Below, in pieces: positions 59,543 through 64,000 of a DNA stretch of 64,000 nucleotides. Positions within the stretch are counted from its first letter, which is position 1. Every line of letters begins with the position of its first letter. Source of the stretch: Blattabacterium cuenoti (GTDB lineage: Bacteria > Bacteroidota > Bacteroidia > Flavobacteriales > Blattabacteriaceae); assembly GCF_014252075.1 (NCBI RefSeq), contig NZ_CP059209.1, positions 124,001 through 188,000 of the forward strand, read 5' to 3'. The translations under genes and the position numbers were made by a program. The notes beneath the pieces are model-generated. The model ran no database searches and was not told where the DNA came from. It was given only the letters and a program-made list of their open reading frames with translations.

Positions 59543-60646
59543 ATGGAAGTATTCGTAAGAGATATAGCTGATAAATTAGAAAATTTAGCACCTATAGAAT
59601 ATGCAGAATCCTATGATAATGTTGGATTGATAGTAGGATCGTTTCATCAAAAAGTAAGAAATATACTAATCACTTTAGATCTTACTGAAGAGGTTTTTTG
59701 TGAATCCATCAATAAGAAGTGTAATCTGATAATATCCTTTCATCCTATCATTTTTAAACCCATAAAAAATATAACTGGAAAAACATTTTCAGAAAGGGTT
59801 ATAATTTCTGCATTGAAAAATGATGTATCTATTTATGTTATTCACACTAATTTGGATTTAGTATGGGAAGGCCCCTCTGATTATATATCTAAACTGTTAA
59901 AAATCAATAAAGAAAAAGTTCTTCTTCCAAAAAAAGAAACTATAAAAAAAATGATCACTTATGTTCCAGTTAACTACGCAGAAAAAGTAAGAAATTCTTT
60001 ATTTGAAGTAGGTGCTGGAAATATTTCCAATTATAGTCATTGCAGTTATAATTTTGATGGATTTGGAAGTTATATGGGAAACAAGAAAACCAAACCATTT
60101 TCTGGAAAAAAAGAAATTTTTCATATGGAAAAAGAGACTTGTATCGGTGTTATTTTTCCCTCTCATAAATTAAATATTATCAGAGACGCTCTTTTTAAAA
60201 ATCATCCTTATGAAGAAGTAGCTTACGAAATTTACAATATTGAAAATGTTAATCCTTATGTAGGAATAGGGTTCATAGGAAATCTAGTAAAAGAGATGAA
60301 TGAATATGATTTTCTTATTTTTATAAAAAATAAAATGAATCTTCCTTGTATTCGTCATTCCCGTTTTACAGAAAAAAAAATTAAAAAAATAGCTATGATA
60401 ACAGGGTCAGGACGTTTTGGAATAGAAACCGCTATCAAAGAAAAAGCTGACGTTTTTATATCTTCTGATTTAAAATATCATGATTTTTTTAAATCTGAAA
60501 ATAGAATATTGATTGTAGATATCGGTCATTATGAATCCGAAAAAATCTCTAAAAATTTATTAAGATCTTTTTTAGAAAAAAAATTTACTTCTATTTCTAT
60601 TTCTGAATCAGAAGTTTATACTAATCCAGTTAAATATATTTATTAG
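59543..60646 (+). CDS. Nif3-like dinuclear metal centre protein
   Basis: Member of the NIF3/YqfO family (GTP cyclohydrolase 1 type 2 homologue), 367 residues. The two halves of the metal site flank an inserted CutA/PII-like domain (about 135-240, YVPVNYAEKVRNSLFEVGAGNISNYSHCSY): first half PIEYAESYDNVGLIVG, SFHPIIFKP and YVIHTNLD; second half ITGSGRFGIETAIKEKADVFISSDLKYHDFF and DIGHYESE. The three-part layout is the one seen in B. cereus YqfO. Function is uncertain. It is followed after 3 bp by the coiled-coil protein gene, a common pairing in Bacteroidetes. Confidence 0.9.
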   Translation: MEVFVRDIADKLENLAPIEYAESYDNVGLIVGSFHQKVRNILITLDLTEEVFCESINKKCNLIISFHPIIFKPIKNITGKTFSERVIISALKNDVSIYVIHTNLDLVWEGPSDYISKLLKINKEKVLLPKKETIKKMITYVPVNYAEKVRNSLFEVGAGNISNYSHCSYNFDGFGSYMGNKKTKPFSGKKEIFHMEKETCIGVIFPSHKLNIIRDALFKNHPYEEVAYEIYNIENVNPYVGIGFIGNLVKEMNEYDFLIFIKNKMNLPCIRHSRFTEKKIKKIAMITGSGRFGIETAIKEKADVFISSDLKYHDFFKSENRILIVDIGHYESEKISKNLLRSFLEKKFTSISISESEVYTNPVKYIY

Positions 60647-60649
60647 TTT

Positions 60650-61438
60650 ATGGGAAATAAAATACAAGAAGCTATCACTGTAGTAGATAAATTGAGGGCA
60701 TTATATAATCTTCAATTAATAGATTCTCGTATAGATGAAATACGAAAATTTCGCGGAAATATTCCCATGGAAATAAAAAGTTTGGAAGAAGAATTAGACC
60801 AAATGAAAAAAAATTCAGAAAATGTTCATGAGGAGATTCTTTCCATAAAAGAAAATATAGATAAACAAAACAAAAATATTAAATATTCAGAAACATTAAT
60901 TAAAAAATATGATAAACAAAAAGATAATGTAAAAAATCACAAGGAATTATATTCTCTTGATAAAGAAATTGATTATCAAAAACTGGAGATTCAATTATCC
61001 AAAAAAAGAATCAAAGAATTGAATGTAAAAATTCATAAAAAAGAAGATATTCTAGGAAAAAAAGAAGATATTTTAAATAATAAAGAAGAACATCTTTTTC
61101 ACAAAAAAAAAGAATTGAATAAGATTCTATTAGAAAACGATAAAGAAGAAAAAATTCTTTTGGAAAAATCTTTGTTTTTTTCTAAAAAAGTTGATATTCG
61201 TTTGTTACAAACTTATAAAAAAATAAGGAATAGAGTAAAAAACGGAGTGGCTGTTGCTCCAGTCCAAAGAGGAGCTCCATTGGGTTCTTATCTAGCTATT
61301 ACACCTCAAAAATATTCAGAACTGATACAAAGAAATAAACTTTTAATAGATGAACACAGTGGAAGAATATTAATAGATGCTGAATTAGCTGAGGAAGAAA
61401 AGAAAAAATCTTTTGTTTTTAAAAAAAATAAAAAATAA
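60650..61438 (+). CDS. Coiled-coil protein of the C4-type zinc ribbon family, cysteines lost
   Basis: A 262-residue protein with a long antiparallel coiled coil (about 15-190, heptad-rich in Lys, Glu and Ile) and a small C-terminal domain: RNRVKNGVAVAPVQRGAPLGSYLAITPQKYSELIQRNKLLIDEHSGRILID is split here as RNRVKNGVAVAPV, GAPLGSYLAITPQ and DEHSGRILID. The pattern matches the family in which this end is a C4 zinc ribbon, but every cysteine is replaced. It sits 3 bp after the Nif3-like gene. Function unknown; relatives have been suggested to bind nucleic acid or membranes. Confidence 0.8.
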   Translation: MGNKIQEAITVVDKLRALYNLQLIDSRIDEIRKFRGNIPMEIKSLEEELDQMKKNSENVHEEILSIKENIDKQNKNIKYSETLIKKYDKQKDNVKNHKELYSLDKEIDYQKLEIQLSKKRIKELNVKIHKKEDILGKKEDILNNKEEHLFHKKKELNKILLENDKEEKILLEKSLFFSKKVDIRLLQTYKKIRNRVKNGVAVAPVQRGAPLGSYLAITPQKYSELIQRNKLLIDEHSGRILIDAELAEEEKKKSFVFKKNKK

Positions 61439-61443
61439 TTAAA

Positions 61444-61998
61444 ATGGTACGAACTTATTCTTCTAGTGAAATTAAAATTCAAATAAAAGATTTTAACTTG
61501 TTAGAAGTTTCTTCAGGAAAGAAGAAATTTTTGAAAGATTTTTTTTCTGATAAAGCAACTGTAATTATGTTTATTTGTAATCACTGTCCGTATGTAAAAC
61601 ATATTAATTCAGAATTAGTGCGTTTATCTAAAGATTTTATTCCGAAAGGAATTTCTTTTTTAGCTATCAATTCTAATGATGCAAACAAGTATCCGGAAGA
61701 CTCTCCGGAAAATATGAAAAAAGTACATTCTCAGTTAGGTTATCTTTTTCCTTATTTTTTCGATGAAACACAAGAAGTAGCCAAATATTATTGTGCAAAA
61801 TGTACTCCTGAATTTTTTATATTTTCCGGAAAAGGGGATTTATGTTATCATGGGCAACTAGATGATTCTAGGCCTGGAAATGAAAAACCTGTGACAGGTT
61901 GTGATGTGAGAAATGTTTTAAAAAAAATTTTGAAAGGAAAAAATATAAATCAAACTTTTAAATTAAGTTACGGATGTAATATCAAATGGAAAACATAA
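61444..61998 (+). CDS. Thioredoxin-fold / AhpC-TSA family protein
   Basis: A 184-residue cytoplasmic protein with a thioredoxin-like fold. The redox-type pair is in FICNHCPYVKHI (about 54-59, CxxC as CNHC); later blocks are FLAINSNDANKYPEDSPENM, YFFDETQEVAKYYCAKCTPEFF and YHGQLDDSRPGN. This is the family of stand-alone thioredoxin-like proteins with the CNHCP(Y/F)V motif, whose substrate is not known. There is no signal peptide. It follows the coiled-coil gene by 5 bp and overlaps the convergent DHH gene by 17 bp. Confidence 0.87.
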   Translation: MVRTYSSSEIKIQIKDFNLLEVSSGKKKFLKDFFSDKATVIMFICNHCPYVKHINSELVRLSKDFIPKGISFLAINSNDANKYPEDSPENMKKVHSQLGYLFPYFFDETQEVAKYYCAKCTPEFFIFSGKGDLCYHGQLDDSRPGNEKPVTGCDVRNVLKKILKGKNINQTFKLSYGCNIKWKT

Positions 61999-62986
61999 GA
62001 TTTCTATGATAATTAGGAATAATATTTAAGAAATATTCAATGGATTCAGATAGACTTTTTTCTAATATACCTCCTGCTGCATTTTTATGTCCACCACCTC
62101 CAAAATGCTTTCTGGCAAATAGGTTTACATCAAAATTACCTTTAGAACGAAAGGAAATTTTAATTGGATATTTTTCTTTTTCTTCAAAAAAGAAAACAGA
62201 AAAAATAATATTTTTTATACCTAGTCCATAAGAAATAATACCTTCAGTATCTCCTTGTTTGTATGAATAAAAATTGAGATCCGAAGCATTGATACTTGTA
62301 TAAGCTGTACGATATTTTTTTATGACTTTTAATTTTTTTAAGGCTTTAGATAATAATTTCAATTTATTTTCATTGTATTTTTCTTGCAAATGACCATAGA
62401 TCTCTTCTATATCAATTCCTTTTTCTATTAATTTTCCGGCAATAAAATGAGTTTCTGAAGTAACGGAAGGGAAACGAAAAAAACCCGTATCAGTCATTAA
62501 ACCAATATATAAACAGGTGGCTATTTCTTTATCTATTTTGTCTAAATGATTCATTTCAGATATAAACCTAAAAACCAAAATACTGGTAGCTGAAACTGTT
62601 GGATCAGAAAACATAAAATCGAAACGAAATGGAAAAGGATGGTGATCTATTAGTATTTTTTTTGCTTTTGAATATAAAATAAATTCTCTTAAATTTTTTA
62701 TTCTTGATAAATTATTAAAATCTACAAAAAAAACATAATCAGAATTTACAATTTTTTTTTTTACTAAAGATTTAGTTTTTTCTGAGAAAACAAGAATATT
62801 CTCAGTTCCTGGAAGCCATTGAAAAAATTCAGAATATTCTGTTGGAGATATTAAATCCACATCATGTCTCAATTTTCTCAAATAAAAGAAAAGAGCTAAA
62901 GAGGATCCTAAAGCATCTCCGTCCGGATTATTATGTGGTAATAAAACGATTTTTTTTTGATTATTTCCATCAATACTAGAAAACAT
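61982..62986 (-). CDS. DHH-family phosphoesterase, NrnA-like
   Basis: Manganese-dependent phosphoesterase of the DHH/DHHA1 type, 334 residues. The DHH domain has LLPHNNPDGDALGSSLALF (about 15-33), VFFVDFNN, and KILIDHHPFPFRFD with the name-giving DHH. The DHHA1 domain ends with ARKHFGGGGHKNAAGG (about 291-306). The layout matches NrnA (oligoribonuclease and pAp phosphatase), so it may recycle short RNA or pAp; the substrate is inferred. It lies 7 bp after the cca gene on the same strand. Confidence 0.88.
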   Translation of the reverse strand: MFSSIDGNNQKKIVLLPHNNPDGDALGSSLALFFYLRKLRHDVDLISPTEYSEFFQWLPGTENILVFSEKTKSLVKKKIVNSDYVFFVDFNNLSRIKNLREFILYSKAKKILIDHHPFPFRFDFMFSDPTVSATSILVFRFISEMNHLDKIDKEIATCLYIGLMTDTGFFRFPSVTSETHFIAGKLIEKGIDIEEIYGHLQEKYNENKLKLLSKALKKLKVIKKYRTAYTSINASDLNFYSYKQGDTEGIISYGLGIKNIIFSVFFFEEKEKYPIKISFRSKGNFDVNLFARKHFGGGGHKNAAGGILEKSLSESIEYFLNIIPNYHRNLMFSI

Positions 62987-62993
62987 ATACTTC

Positions 62994-64000
62994 TTATTTT
63001 TTTTTCAATCCTAATTCTTCTCCTTTTTTTAACATTAGAAGATAAGCAGAATGAAATTCATTAGATATTTTTCCTTCCAAAATAGAATCCTTAATAAAAT
63101 TTTTTATAACCCCTATTTTTTTGCATGGATTAATCCGAAAAGCCTTCATGATATCATTTCCTGATATAGGAGATTTCCAGTTTTGAATTCTATCTCTTTC
63201 TTCTAATTTTTTAACCCTTTCCATAAGAAGATAAATATTTTTTTTATATTGTTTTCTTTTCTCTATATTATTAGTGGTAATATCAGCGAGACACAATTTT
63301 ATTAAATCTTCTAGATCTTTTCCAAGATCAAATAATAATCTACGGATAGCAGTATCGCTAGTCCTATTTCCTATTAAAGCTATAGGTTTGTAACTATATT
63401 GAATCATCTTTTTCACATATTTCATAGGATCCCCTTTTGGAAGTTTTAAACGTTGAAATATATTTGGAACCATTTTTGATCCTACAAATTCATGAGAATG
63501 AAAAGACCAACCTATTTTTGGTAAAAATTTTTTGGTAGAAGATTTTCCTATATCGTGTAGCAATGCTGCCCATCTTAACCAAAGGAAACCGTCTTTTTCT
63601 TTACTGACATTATCTACTACTTGCAAAGTATGATAAAAATTATCTTTGTGTTTACATCCGTTTTTTTCTTCTATTCCTTTTAATAAAGTTAATTCTGGTA
63701 ATATTATTGATAATAATCCAGATTTATATAATAAAAACAATCCGATAGAAGGCTTTTTAGATAATAAAATTTTATTAAATTCTTCTATAATTCTTTCTAT
63801 AGAAACAATATTTATTCTATTTTTATTTTTTTGAATAGATTTAAATGAATATTCTTCAATCGTAAATTGAAGTTGAGTCGCAAATCGAATTGCTCGCATC
63901 ATTCTCAACGGATCATCAGAATAAGTAATATCTGAATCTAATGGAGTTCTTAATATTTTTTTTTTTAAATCTGATAATCCTCCAAATGGATCTATTAATT
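62994..64000 (-). CDS. cca: CCA tRNA nucleotidyltransferase / HD domain protein, N-terminal part cut by window edge
   Basis: Adds or repairs the 3' CCA of tRNAs, which is needed because the three tRNA genes in this window do not encode CCA. 335 codons are visible; the frame is still open at base 64000 (LIDPFGGLSDLKKKILRTPLDS), and the nucleotidyltransferase catalytic GxxD and DxD motifs lie outside. Visible are DPFGGLSDL, DDPLRMMRAIRFATQLQF (the RRD-type block is degenerate), the helical neck and body, and an HD-type domain WAALLHDIGKSSTKKF. Length and order fit bacterial class II CCA-adding enzymes with an HD domain. Confidence 0.92.
   Translation of the reverse strand, partial: LIDPFGGLSDLKKKILRTPLDSDITYSDDPLRMMRAIRFATQLQFTIEEYSFKSIQKNKNRINIVSIERIIEEFNKILLSKKPSIGLFLLYKSGLLSIILPELTLLKGIEEKNGCKHKDNFYHTLQVVDNVSKEKDGFLWLRWAALLHDIGKSSTKKFLPKIGWSFHSHEFVGSKMVPNIFQRLKLPKGDPMKYVKKMIQYSYKPIALIGNRTSDTAIRRLLFDLGKDLEDLIKLCLADITTNNIEKRKQYKKNIYLLMERVKKLEERDRIQNWKSPISGNDIMKAFRINPCKKIGVIKNFIKDSILEGKISNEFHSAYLLMLKKGEELGLKKK

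Overview
The window is a gene-dense, very AT-rich stretch with almost no spacer DNA and no mobile elements, phage genes, CRISPR arrays or rRNA. It looks like the reduced chromosome of a flavobacterial insect endosymbiont. Blattabacterium of cockroaches is the best fit. The reasons are Bacteroidetes-specific small proteins and gene orders (rpmB-rpmG-DUF4295-ftsY; rho next to a DUF4293 protein; rpmF-accB-accC), a urease with fused gamma/beta subunits, intact amino-acid and nucleotide pathways in a reduced setting, and homopolymer frameshifts of the kind known in insect endosymbionts. The assignment rests on reading the sequence and on family knowledge; no search was run.

Layout. 1-4381: htpG (cut by the left edge), ftsY, DUF4295, rpmG and rpmB on the minus strand, then yebC, the RNase P RNA and tRNA-Ser on the plus strand. 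4384-11065: rmuC, initiator tRNA, rho, a DUF4293 protein, prfA, and the rpmF-accB-accC fatty-acid operon. 11188-19842: proS, a divergent pyrD / fused UMP synthase pair, marC, a frameshifted rnpA, fbp, a plsC-type acyltransferase, rnhA, a TrmH-type methylase, a frameshifted dCMP deaminase and tRNA-Leu. 19858-27266: urease (ureC, ureAB) and thrABC. 27272-38683: thyA, prs, rplY, tadA, dedA, a tiny membrane protein, aroB, gyrA, prc, surE, ruvB. 38748-53947: an almost uninterrupted purine operon purA-purB-purL-purE-purC-purF-purM-purN-purH-purD-guaA. 53955-64000: accD, fbaA, a UvrD-like helicase, lipA, a Nif3-like protein, a coiled-coil protein, a thioredoxin-fold protein, an NrnA-like DHH phosphoesterase and cca (cut by the right edge).

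How the genes work together. Urease releases ammonia from host urea for amino-acid synthesis; thrABC makes threonine from aspartate and aroB opens the shikimate route. Prs supplies PRPP to the purine operon and to UMP synthase; thyA and the damaged dCMP deaminase lie on the dTMP route. fbp and fbaA support gluconeogenesis. accB, accC and accD, with an accA not seen here, start fatty-acid synthesis.

Most notable: (1) rnpA and a dCMP deaminase each carry one frameshift inside a long poly(A) run, so they are either decaying or rescued by slippage; (2) pyrimidine synthesis uses a eukaryote-like fused OPRT-OMPDC beside a class 1A dihydroorotate dehydrogenase; (3) the purine operon carries Bacillus/Clostridium-like enzyme types and gene order; (4) in-frame tandem repeats have expanded inside rho and rplY, the latter running into an 11-bp repeat that breaks the frame.
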